In this document: one piece after another, positions 15,389-22,258 of the stretch | Layout: each line of letters begins with the position of its first letter | Position numbering within the stretch: position 1 is the stretch's first letter | Source of the DNA: Prevotellaceae bacterium | Lineage (GTDB): Bacteria; Bacteroidota; Bacteroidia; Bacteroidales; Bacteroidaceae | Length of the DNA stretch: 51,320 nt | Assembly (NCBI GenBank): GCA_029226205.1 | Contig: JAQXXT010000097.1 | Coordinates: 1-51,320 of the forward strand | Reading direction: 5' to 3' | Position numbers and translations under genes: made by a program | Notes under the pieces: generated by a model | Databases searched by the model: none | What the model was told of the DNA's origin: nothing | What the model saw: the letters and a program-made list of their open reading frames with translations, nothing else

Positions 15389-17419
15389 ATGAATATTAAA
15401 GGTATTCTCCCGATGATGATGCTCATGGTTGCTCCTGCTGCCATGGCGCAGAGTCAGACGGGACTGTATGAGAAAAATTTCGACAAGAAGGTACGTCCCC
15501 AGGACGACTTCTACGAGTATGCCACCGGTGGTTGGCAGAAACTGAATCCGCTGCCTGCTGCCTACAGTCGTTACAGCAGTTTCGACCAGCTCCAGGAGAC
15601 CAATGACAAGCGTATTAATGGTATCCTTGCTGAACTGAAGAAGAAGACGTATAAGCAGGGAACTATTGAGCAGAAGCTCAGTGACTTCTACAAGCTGGCT
15701 CTCGATGTCGACCGTCGAAACAAGGAAGGCCTGGCTCCCGTGAAGCCTTATCTCGATGAGATTGAACAGGCCCAGAACAAGAAGGCACTCCGGGATATTG
15801 AGTTGAAATATGCCAAGTTTGGTTTCGGTACTCAATATGGTTCCTATTTCGCACCCGATGACAAGAACGTGAAGATGAATATTCTTCAGTTTTCCCAGGG
15901 AGGTCTGACGCTTGGTCAGAAAGACTACTATGTCAATAACGACTCTGCTACAGTAGCTATCCGTAAAGCCTATCAGGACTATCTGCAGAAGATGTTCCGT
16001 CTCTATGGCTTTGATGATGCTACAGCAAAGAAGCGTGCCAAGGCAGTCTTCAAGATCGAGACGCTCCTGGCCCTTGTCAGTAAGAACAATACCGAGCTCC
16101 GTGACCCAGTGGCCAATTACAACAAGATGAGTCTTGCTGAGTTTAATGAGAACTATCCGAATCTTGACATCAACCGTGAGGCAGAGGCAGAGGGTATCCC
16201 CGCTACAGCCATCGAGAGTGTCATCGTCGGTCAGCCGAAGTTCTTTACAGCTCTCGATAAGATGATTGGTCTCTATACCACCGATGACCTGAAGGCTATC
16301 CTTGACTGGGACGTCATCAGTGGCAGCAGCAGTTACCTCACCGATGAGATCCGTCAGGCCAACTTCGACTTCTTCGGTAAGACGATGCGTGGCCGTAAGG
16401 AGGATTATCCTCTGTGGAAGCGTGCTACCTCTCAGGTACAGGGACAGCTCGGTGAGGCACTCGGCAAGATCTATGTTGGTAAGTATTTCCCCGCTTCTTC
16501 CAAGAAAATGATGGAGGAACTCGTGCATAATCTCCAGGTTTCTCTCGGCCAGCGTATCGATGCACAGACCTGGATGAGTGATTCTACGAAAGCCAACGCT
16601 CACGAGAAGCTCAACAAGTTTTATGTAAAGATCGGTTATCCTAACAAGTGGAAAGACTACAGTAAGTTGACTATTGATCCGAAGAAGAGTTTCTACGACA
16701 ATATCCTTGCCTGCCGTGCTTTCGATATTGAGGATGAAATCAGTCGTAAAGCCGGTAAGCCTGTGGATCGTGACGAGTGGTTCATGACACCGCAGACGGT
16801 CAATGCTTATTATAACCCGACGACGAATGAGATTTGTTTCCCTGCCGGTATTCTGCAGTATCCTTACTTCGACCCGAAGGCTGATGCCGCCTTCAACTAT
16901 GGTGCTATCGGCGTTGTCATTGGTCATGAGATGACACACGGATTTGACGACCAGGGCCGTCAGTATGATGCTAATGGTAATCTCCATGACTGGTGGACAG
17001 CTTCCGATGCCAAGAATTTCAACCAGCGTGCAGAGAGTTACGCACAGTTCTTCGATCATATCGAGGTACTCCCCGGACTCCATGCCAATGGTCATTTCAC
17101 CCTCGGTGAGAACCTCGCAGATCACGGAGGTCTGCAGGTGGCTTTCAATGCTTACAAGAATGCTACGGCAAAGAAACCGCTGAAGACCATTGATGGTCTC
17201 ACTCCCGACCAGCGCTTCTTCGTTGCCTATGCTGGTGTATGGGCCGGAAACATCACGGATGCAGAGATCCGCAATCGTGTGAAGAGTGATCCTCATGCCC
17301 TTGGCGAGTGGCGTGTCAATGGTGCGCTGCCCCATATTGATGCTTTCTATAAGGCTTTCGATGTCAAGAAAGGTGACAAGATGTGGATTCCCGAGAGCGA
17401 GCGTCTGCAGCTGTGGTAA
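15389..17419 (+). CDS. M13 family zinc metallopeptidase (PepO/neprilysin-like)
   Basis: 676-residue predicted secreted endopeptidase. The signal peptide is MNIKGILPMMMLMVAPAAMA with cleavage before QSQ. The N-terminal M13 domain runs from about residue 30 to 420 (KVRPQDDFYEYATGGWQK). The peptidase domain holds the zinc motif HEMTH (residues 513-517) and the third ligand in ENLADHGG (Glu574). The C terminus is MWIPESERLQLW, where many relatives end in CxVW. I use the ATG at 15389 because the longer in-frame start at 15311 would translate the REPIN arm into an FRTATRAAP peptide ahead of a perfect signal sequence. Likely role: periplasmic peptide degradation. Confidence 0.93.
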   Translation: MNIKGILPMMMLMVAPAAMAQSQTGLYEKNFDKKVRPQDDFYEYATGGWQKLNPLPAAYSRYSSFDQLQETNDKRINGILAELKKKTYKQGTIEQKLSDFYKLALDVDRRNKEGLAPVKPYLDEIEQAQNKKALRDIELKYAKFGFGTQYGSYFAPDDKNVKMNILQFSQGGLTLGQKDYYVNNDSATVAIRKAYQDYLQKMFRLYGFDDATAKKRAKAVFKIETLLALVSKNNTELRDPVANYNKMSLAEFNENYPNLDINREAEAEGIPATAIESVIVGQPKFFTALDKMIGLYTTDDLKAILDWDVISGSSSYLTDEIRQANFDFFGKTMRGRKEDYPLWKRATSQVQGQLGEALGKIYVGKYFPASSKKMMEELVHNLQVSLGQRIDAQTWMSDSTKANAHEKLNKFYVKIGYPNKWKDYSKLTIDPKKSFYDNILACRAFDIEDEISRKAGKPVDRDEWFMTPQTVNAYYNPTTNEICFPAGILQYPYFDPKADAAFNYGAIGVVIGHEMTHGFDDQGRQYDANGNLHDWWTASDAKNFNQRAESYAQFFDHIEVLPGLHANGHFTLGENLADHGGLQVAFNAYKNATAKKPLKTIDGLTPDQRFFVAYAGVWAGNITDAEIRNRVKSDPHALGEWRVNGALPHIDAFYKAFDVKKGDKMWIPESERLQLW

Positions 17420-17441
17420 AATAAAATACTTATAAAAATAT

Positions 17442-17481
17442 AAATCGCAGGTGATCTTCGTGATTATCTGCGATTTTTTTG
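17442..17481 (+). terminator. Intrinsic terminator of the M13 peptidase gene
   Basis: AAATCGCAG-GTGATC and GATTATCTGCGATTT form a stem with a small bulge and a loop around TTCGT, followed by TTTTTTT. Confidence 0.85.
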
Positions 17482-17482
17482 T

Positions 17483-17490
17483 TATTTTTG
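17483..17490 (+). promoter_or_regulatory. Promoter of the metA-like gene (-7 box TATTTTTG)
   Basis: TATTTTTG matches TAnnTTTG immediately after the upstream terminator. The predicted start near 17497 leaves a leader of about 20 nt before ATG 17517. The -33 region is not clear. Confidence 0.6.
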
Positions 17491-17516
17491 CAAAAAGATT
17501 TTGAGAAAGGATTTTT

Positions 17517-18434
17517 ATGCCGTTAAGATTACCCGATCAATTGCCCGCTATTGATATTCTGAAGCGAGAGAATATCTTCGTCATGGATGAGACACGTGCT
17601 CATTCTCAGCAGATTCGTCCGCTGCGTATCGTCATCCTCAACCTCATGCCGTTGAAGATCACGACGGAGACGGACCTCATCCGGCTGTTGTCGAATACGC
17701 CGTTGCAGATGGAGATTTACTTTATGAAGCTCCGCAGTCATACGCCGAAGAACACGCCCATTGAACATATGAAGATGTTCTATCGCGACTCCAAGGAACT
17801 CATGCAGCAGAAGTTTGACGGTATGATCGTTACGGGAGCTCCCGTGGAGACCGTTCCTTACGAGAATGTAGATTACTGGAAGGAGATCAATGGCATCTTC
17901 GACTGGGCCCGGAAGAATGTGTGGTCTACCCTCTATCTTTGCTGGGGCGCTATGGCGGCACTGTATCATTTCTATGGTATTCAGAAATACTTGTTGCCCA
18001 AGAAGTGTTTCGGCATCTTCCGTACGAAGCCCTGTGATCCGAAACTGCCTATTTTCCGTGGCTTTGACGACACGTTCATGATGCCTCACAGCCGCCATAC
18101 AGAGGTAAGGAAGCGGGATATTAAAAAGGTACCGGACCTGCATATCATTGCAGAGTCGAAAGAGGCAGGCGTTTGTATCGTTACCTCCCGTGAAGGCCGT
18201 GAGTTCTATATTCTCGGTCATCTCGAATATGCTCCCAATACGTTGGATAAAGAGTATAAGCGGGACCTCGGCAAGCGTGATGACGTGGAGTTGCCGTTGC
18301 ATTACTATGAGGATGATGATCCTACGAAGAAACCGATGGTGACGTGGCGCTCGGCTGCCAACCTCTTCTATAGTAACTGGATAGACTATTATGTCTATCA
18401 AGAGACTCCGTATAATATTGATGATATTCATTAA
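17517..18434 (+). CDS. metAA: Homoserine O-acyltransferase, MetA fold, probably acetyl-specific
   Basis: 305 residues, matching the MetA family, which acylates L-homoserine as the first step of methionine synthesis. The nucleophile is Cys142 in YLCWGAMAAL, and His235 and Glu237 lie in ILGHLEYAP, at the same numbers as in E. coli MetA. Residue 111 (in GAPVETVPY) is glutamate, where E. coli MetA has glycine. In this family Glu111 goes with acetyl-CoA use, so I predict homoserine O-acetyltransferase despite the usual annotation as succinyltransferase. It has its own promoter and is followed after 20 nt by the U32 gene, probably in the same transcript. No SAM riboswitch or other leader is possible in the very short 5' region. 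Confidence 0.93.
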   Translation: MPLRLPDQLPAIDILKRENIFVMDETRAHSQQIRPLRIVILNLMPLKITTETDLIRLLSNTPLQMEIYFMKLRSHTPKNTPIEHMKMFYRDSKELMQQKFDGMIVTGAPVETVPYENVDYWKEINGIFDWARKNVWSTLYLCWGAMAALYHFYGIQKYLLPKKCFGIFRTKPCDPKLPIFRGFDDTFMMPHSRHTEVRKRDIKKVPDLHIIAESKEAGVCIVTSREGREFYILGHLEYAPNTLDKEYKRDLGKRDDVELPLHYYEDDDPTKKPMVTWRSAANLFYSNWIDYYVYQETPYNIDDIH

Positions 18435-18454
18435 TCCCTTTCTCCGTTTGTAAG

Positions 18455-20380
18455 ATGCGTACATTGGAACTTTTGGCTCCTGCCAAGAATCTGGAGGTCG
18501 GTAAGGCGGCTATCGATCATGGTGCTGATGCCGTCTATATCGGTGCCGACCATTTCGGTGCCCGTCAGGCGGCCGGCAACACGGTAGAGGATATCCGTCA
18601 GCTCTGTGAATATGCCCGTCCTTTCGGCGTGAAGATTTATGTTACTGTCAACACGATTATCTATGAGGATGAGCTTGCGGCCACAAGACAGTTGCTTCTG
18701 CAACTCGCCGATGCCGGCGTCGACGGTCTTCTCATCCAGGATATGGGACTGCTGAAGATTTACGATGAGTTGCTGCGTGAAGGACATCAGTTGCCAGCCC
18801 TTCATGCTTCCACACAGTGTGACACGCGGACGGCAGAGAAGGTGAGATGGCTGCAGGGTCTCGGCTTCCGTCGTGCAGTCCTGGCCCGTGAGCTCTCCTT
18901 GGATGAGATTCGTGCCATCCATGCCGCTGTCCCTGATGAGGAATTGGAAGTCTTTGTCCATGGGGCCCTCTGCGTGAGCTATTCCGGTATCTGTTATGCC
19001 TCGGAATACTGTTTTCGTCGTAGTGCCAACCGTGGCGCCTGTGCGCAGTTCTGTCGTTTGCAGTTTGACCTCGTCGATAATGCGGGAAAGGTGATAGAGC
19101 ACGACCGTCATCTCTTGTCCCTGAAGGATATGTGTCAGATTGACCATCTCGAAGAACTGGCCGATGCCGGTGCTTGTTCATTTAAGATAGAGGGACGATT
19201 GAAGAATGCAGACTATGTAAAGAATGTTGTAGCTGCTTACTCACAGCGTCTTGACGATATTGTGCGCAAATATCCTCAACGTTATTGCCGTGCCTCAAGG
19301 GGTAGGGTAGAGTATACTTTCGAGCCGAGTCTGAAGAAGACATTCAATCGTGGCTTCACCACATATTTCCTCAATGGCCGTCAGCCCGACATTGCCTCCT
19401 TCGATACGCCGAAGGCGATAGGAGAGTATGTAGGAAAAGTAAAGGAGATTGGCAGGGGCTGGCTGACGGTGGCCGGTATCAGTAGTTTCGCCAATGGAGA
19501 CGGACTCTGTTTCCTGAATGGCGATCATGAGTTGGAGGGCTTCCGTGTCAACCGCGTCAGTGGCAACCGTCTCTTTCCGCTTCATCTTCCGAAGAGTCTG
19601 CATAAAGGGCAGGCGCTCTATCGTAATCAGGATGTCGCTTTCGAGAAGATTCTCTCCGGAAAGACGGCAGAACGGAAGATTCCTGTGACGATGACGCTTA
19701 CGGCACAGTTGCCCGACCGCCTCACGTTGACCATGGCTTTAGCAGATAATAGAACGATTGGAGAAGAACAGCATCGAACTACAGAACCCACGGTTACAGT
19801 AGCTGCGACATTTGCCCTTTCCCCGGCTCAGAAACCGCAGCATGAGAATATCGTACGGCAGTTGATGAAACTTGGGAATACACCTTATCACTGTGAGGAT
19901 GTGCTGACGCCGGAGGATAGTGATCAGTATTTCATACCGAGTAGCGTGCTGGCTCAGTTGCGGCGCGATGCTGTGGAGGCAATGGAAAAGTTGGCGGAGC
20001 AACCGGATAGAAAAAAACAGAATAGTTCTATGTCGGTCGCCGAAACACCTCATACAGGAACTGCCCATCCACTTCAGCCTTGGCAGCGGGAGTATGCCCA
20101 TTATCCATACCTATATAATATATCCAATTCAGAGGCGAAGGCTTTCTATGTTGGTCAAGGACTGGAGCATATCACGCCGGCTTTTGAGGTGGAACGAACG
20201 AAGGAGCCGATGATCATGCAATGCCGTCACTGTATCCGATACGCGCTCGGATACTGTGTGAAGCGTGGAGGACGGAAGCCGACATGGCAGGAACCGCTCT
20301 TCCTGCAACTTGCTGATGGCCGCCGTTTCCGTCTTCAGTTCCAGTGTGATGAGTGCCAAATGAATATTATGGCAATGTAG
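18455..20380 (+). CDS. U32 family protein (RlhA/YdcP-type RNA hydroxylation factor or peptidase)
   Basis: 641 residues, starting MRTLELLAPAKNLEVGKAAI with AVYIGADHFGARQAAGN, the TIM-barrel signature of family U32. The cysteine-rich region LCVSYSGICYASEYC/RGACAQFCRLQ at about residues 170-205 and a C-terminal pair CRHCIRYALGYC and CDECQM can hold an iron-sulfur centre. Members of this family (RlhA, TrhP) are prephenate-dependent RNA C5-hydroxylation factors; the old collagenase-peptidase label is poorly supported. The length is near that of RlhA (23S C2501), so that is my preferred reading, but TrhP-like tRNA action cannot be excluded. It lies 20 nt after the metA-like gene, likely cotranscribed. 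Confidence 0.85.
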   Translation: MRTLELLAPAKNLEVGKAAIDHGADAVYIGADHFGARQAAGNTVEDIRQLCEYARPFGVKIYVTVNTIIYEDELAATRQLLLQLADAGVDGLLIQDMGLLKIYDELLREGHQLPALHASTQCDTRTAEKVRWLQGLGFRRAVLARELSLDEIRAIHAAVPDEELEVFVHGALCVSYSGICYASEYCFRRSANRGACAQFCRLQFDLVDNAGKVIEHDRHLLSLKDMCQIDHLEELADAGACSFKIEGRLKNADYVKNVVAAYSQRLDDIVRKYPQRYCRASRGRVEYTFEPSLKKTFNRGFTTYFLNGRQPDIASFDTPKAIGEYVGKVKEIGRGWLTVAGISSFANGDGLCFLNGDHELEGFRVNRVSGNRLFPLHLPKSLHKGQALYRNQDVAFEKILSGKTAERKIPVTMTLTAQLPDRLTLTMALADNRTIGEEQHRTTEPTVTVAATFALSPAQKPQHENIVRQLMKLGNTPYHCEDVLTPEDSDQYFIPSSVLAQLRRDAVEAMEKLAEQPDRKKQNSSMSVAETPHTGTAHPLQPWQREYAHYPYLYNISNSEAKAFYVGQGLEHITPAFEVERTKEPMIMQCRHCIRYALGYCVKRGGRKPTWQEPLFLQLADGRRFRLQFQCDECQMNIMAM

Positions 20381-20390
20381 AGGCACCCTC

Positions 20391-20426
20391 TACCAACCCT
20401 CCCCCATTGGGAGGGCTAATGTAAGG
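20391..20426. repeat. Second-family intergenic repeat copy
   Basis: CTACCAACCCTCCC, then CCATTGGGAGGGCTAATGTA, forms a short CCCTCCC/GGGAGGG-type hairpin like the arms at 1911-2163. It occupies the gap between the U32 gene and the next gene. Confidence 0.65.
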
Positions 20427-20463
20427 ACTTCATTGATTAAGTTCAGCTCAAAATGATAACGAT

Positions 20464-21456
20464 ATGAGACGACTGAGATTTTTGTTGTTATTGCTGATGA
20501 CGTTACTGATCACCGCCTGCTATAACCAGCCGACGGGAAAGAGCGTTGTACGTCCACGGAAATACACCACGCAACAGCAGGACTCCATCAATTTCTCTGT
20601 CAACCATCACTATACCAACAAATATAATTTCGTGGTGAAGGCAGACTCTATCGTCTTGTATATCCAACAGCCTGAAGAGATTGTCAACAAACTCCCCGTT
20701 GACTCCTTCGGCGTGAAGAAACATAAACTCCTCGTTGTCTCCGATGTGATGATGGTTCCCCAGGACTCTGTCGATTCCGTTTGGATTCAACTCGGAACAG
20801 AGGACGCGCAGATCGGATGGATCCATGAGTCAAAGTTGCTCCCCAACGTTGTCCCCGACGATCCGATATCACAGTTTATCTCTACTTTCTCCGATACTCA
20901 CATCCTTGTGACGATGGTTGTCGTCGTCATTATTTTCTTCCTTTATTTTATTCGGAAGATTTTCCACGAGAAAGGACCGATCGTCTTTTTCAATGATATC
21001 GACTCGTTCTATCCCACACTGCTCTGTCTGACCGTAGCAGCGTCGGCAAGTCTGTATGCGAGTATTCAGATGTTCAGTCCCGACTCGTGGCAGGAATTCT
21101 ATTTCCATCCGACACTGAATCCTTTCTCTGTCCGTGGTATCCTTCGCGTCTTCCTCTTGTCGGTATGGGCGATGCTGATCATTGCTATTGCTGTACTCGA
21201 CGATATCTATCATGCTTTGTCGTTTGCCGATGCGATCCTTTATCTCTGCGGTCTCGTAGGCGTGTGTGCCGTGAGCTATATTCTCTTCAGTATCAGTACG
21301 CTTTATTATATAGGTTACCCTCTTCTGGCCTTGTATATCTTTTGGTCTGTCCGACTGTATTATCGTCGCCATCGTTTCGTTTATTATTGTGGAAACTGTG
21401 GTGCCAAGCTCCATCGGAAAGGCCGTTGCCCGCACTGCGGAGCATTCAATGATTAA
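20464..21456 (+). CDS. Membrane lipoprotein with SH3-like and C-terminal zinc-ribbon domains, function unknown
   Basis: 330 residues. The N terminus MRRLRFLLLLLMTLLITAC is a lipoprotein signal with lipobox ITAC. Residues of about 45-125 are beta-rich and resemble a bacterial SH3 domain (KADSIVLYIQQPEE to IGWIHESKLLPN). Next comes a transmembrane helix at about 138-158, and then four or five further hydrophobic helices at about 175-310. The C terminus is a zinc ribbon with two CxxC pairs (YYCGNCGAKLHRKGRCPHCG). A lipidated outer-face N terminus and a zinc ribbon on the membrane's other side or edge is an odd combination. I do not recognise a named family. A hairpin terminator follows. Confidence 0.75.
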   Translation: MRRLRFLLLLLMTLLITACYNQPTGKSVVRPRKYTTQQQDSINFSVNHHYTNKYNFVVKADSIVLYIQQPEEIVNKLPVDSFGVKKHKLLVVSDVMMVPQDSVDSVWIQLGTEDAQIGWIHESKLLPNVVPDDPISQFISTFSDTHILVTMVVVVIIFFLYFIRKIFHEKGPIVFFNDIDSFYPTLLCLTVAASASLYASIQMFSPDSWQEFYFHPTLNPFSVRGILRVFLLSVWAMLIIAIAVLDDIYHALSFADAILYLCGLVGVCAVSYILFSISTLYYIGYPLLALYIFWSVRLYYRRHRFVYYCGNCGAKLHRKGRCPHCGAFND

Positions 21457-21543
21457 CAGTAAAAAAGTAGAGTAACGATTTATAATAGTAGTATATTAAA
21501 TTTTCACTTTTATTCTATTCTCTGATAAAATAGTTTAAAGATG

Positions 21544-21574
21544 AAAGGGAAGAATAAACTTCTCTTTCCCTTTT
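21544..21574 (+). terminator. Possible intrinsic terminator
   Basis: AAAGGGAAGA pairs with TCTTTCCCTTTT around a short loop in the gap before the DUF4890 gene. The U tract is short (TTTT). Confidence 0.5.
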
Positions 21575-21620
21575 GCCGTCAAAGAGACAAAAGATTTTTA
21601 AACTGTAAAACAATAAGAGA

Positions 21621-22103
21621 ATGAAAATGAAAAGAATGGTATTGACACTCATCGCTGCACTGACCATGACGGCAGCGATGGCACAGAGCAGTAATTGTTC
21701 TCATGGCGAAGACCATGGCGCACCCCAGGGCATGTTCGTACAGCAGCTGACGTCCCAGCTCATGGAGAAGCTCGGCCTTTCCACTGCCCAGCAGAAGAAG
21801 GTGAAGAAGCTCAATGAGGATTATGCCGACATCTTCAAGATACCGGCAGGAGGTCCCGGCGGACAGGGCTGTCCCGGTGGCGCGCCACAAGGAAAACCGA
21901 GTCAGCGCCCGGACAATGACGGTAATTCTTCTGCCAAGGGCCAGCGTCCGGAGCTTACCGACAGTCAGAAAGCAGAGATGAAGGCTAATCGTACAAAGCG
22001 CGAAGAGTATCAGAAGAAGTTAAAGGCTATCCTTTCCGATAGTCAGTATCAGAGTTATCAGAGTATGCAACCGCAGCGTCAGGGGCGTCCCAATAAAGAC
22101 TGA
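21621..22103 (+). CDS. DUF4890 family small periplasmic protein
   Basis: 160 residues. A signal peptide (MKMKRMVLTLIAALTMTAAMAQ) precedes a helical protein with two LTxxQKxxxKxxxxxY-type segments: LGLSTAQQKKVKKLNEDYADIF, and a second segment that runs from ELTDSQKAEM to KREEYQKKLK. This pattern, in charged helices, resembles the CpxP/Spy envelope chaperones. The middle is rich in Gly, Pro and Gln (PAGGPGGQGCPGGAPQG). I recognise it as the Bacteroidota DUF4890 type. Its function is unproven, and an envelope-stress or metal-binding role is inference. It is flanked by hairpins on both sides, so probably expressed alone. Confidence 0.8.
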   Translation: MKMKRMVLTLIAALTMTAAMAQSSNCSHGEDHGAPQGMFVQQLTSQLMEKLGLSTAQQKKVKKLNEDYADIFKIPAGGPGGQGCPGGAPQGKPSQRPDNDGNSSAKGQRPELTDSQKAEMKANRTKREEYQKKLKAILSDSQYQSYQSMQPQRQGRPNKD

Positions 22104-22140
22104 AACCCTGAGATGTTCGTTTTAGTTTGGGTATGAATGG

Positions 22141-22177
22141 ATAAGTCGGCACGTGGTGTGTCGGCTTATTTTTTTTG
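22141..22177 (+). terminator. Intrinsic terminator of the DUF4890 gene
   Basis: ATAAGTCGGCAC and GTGTCGGCTTAT pair over 12 bp with G-U wobbles and a 5-nt loop, followed by TTTTTTTT. It insulates the regulated promoter just downstream. Confidence 0.88.
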
Positions 22178-22207
22178 TTTCGTCATCTTACTGTAACGCT
22201 ACTGTAA
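22178..22207 (+). promoter_or_regulatory. Pho-box-like operator: 11-bp-spaced direct repeats
   Basis: TACTGTAA occurs at 22189-22196 and again at 22200-22207, exactly 11 bp apart. A looser unit (CGTCATC) lies one more period upstream. Eleven-bp-periodic CTGTnA units with an AT-rich gap are the classic layout of PhoB-type response-regulator sites. The site sits where a -33 box would be, 11 bp before the -7 box, as expected for an activator-dependent promoter. Confidence 0.55.
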
Positions 22208-22218
22208 TATCCGAGGCG

Positions 22219-22226
22219 TACTTTTG
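22219..22226 (+). promoter_or_regulatory. Promoter of the TonB receptor cassette (-7 box TACTTTTG)
   Basis: TACTTTTG matches TAnnTTTG. No TTTG is present at -33; that position is occupied by the 11-bp direct repeats. The leader to ATG 22259 would be about 26 nt. Confidence 0.65.
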
Positions 22227-22258
22227 CAGCACCATACATTTAAGGTATAGATTTTTTT

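Noticed and set aside
13855..17335. Long open frames on the minus strand opposite the ABC-F and M13 genes
   Set aside because: They are mirror frames created by codon bias. The plus-strand frames contain complete ATPase and peptidase motifs, and the minus-strand products resemble nothing.
17497..17516. A SAM riboswitch before the methionine gene
   Set aside because: Only about 20 nt separate the predicted start site from the ATG, too little for any known SAM riboswitch.
20464..22103. The zinc-ribbon lipoprotein and DUF4890 genes as one operon
   Set aside because: They are 164 nt apart with a possible terminator hairpin between them, so cotranscription is not supported.
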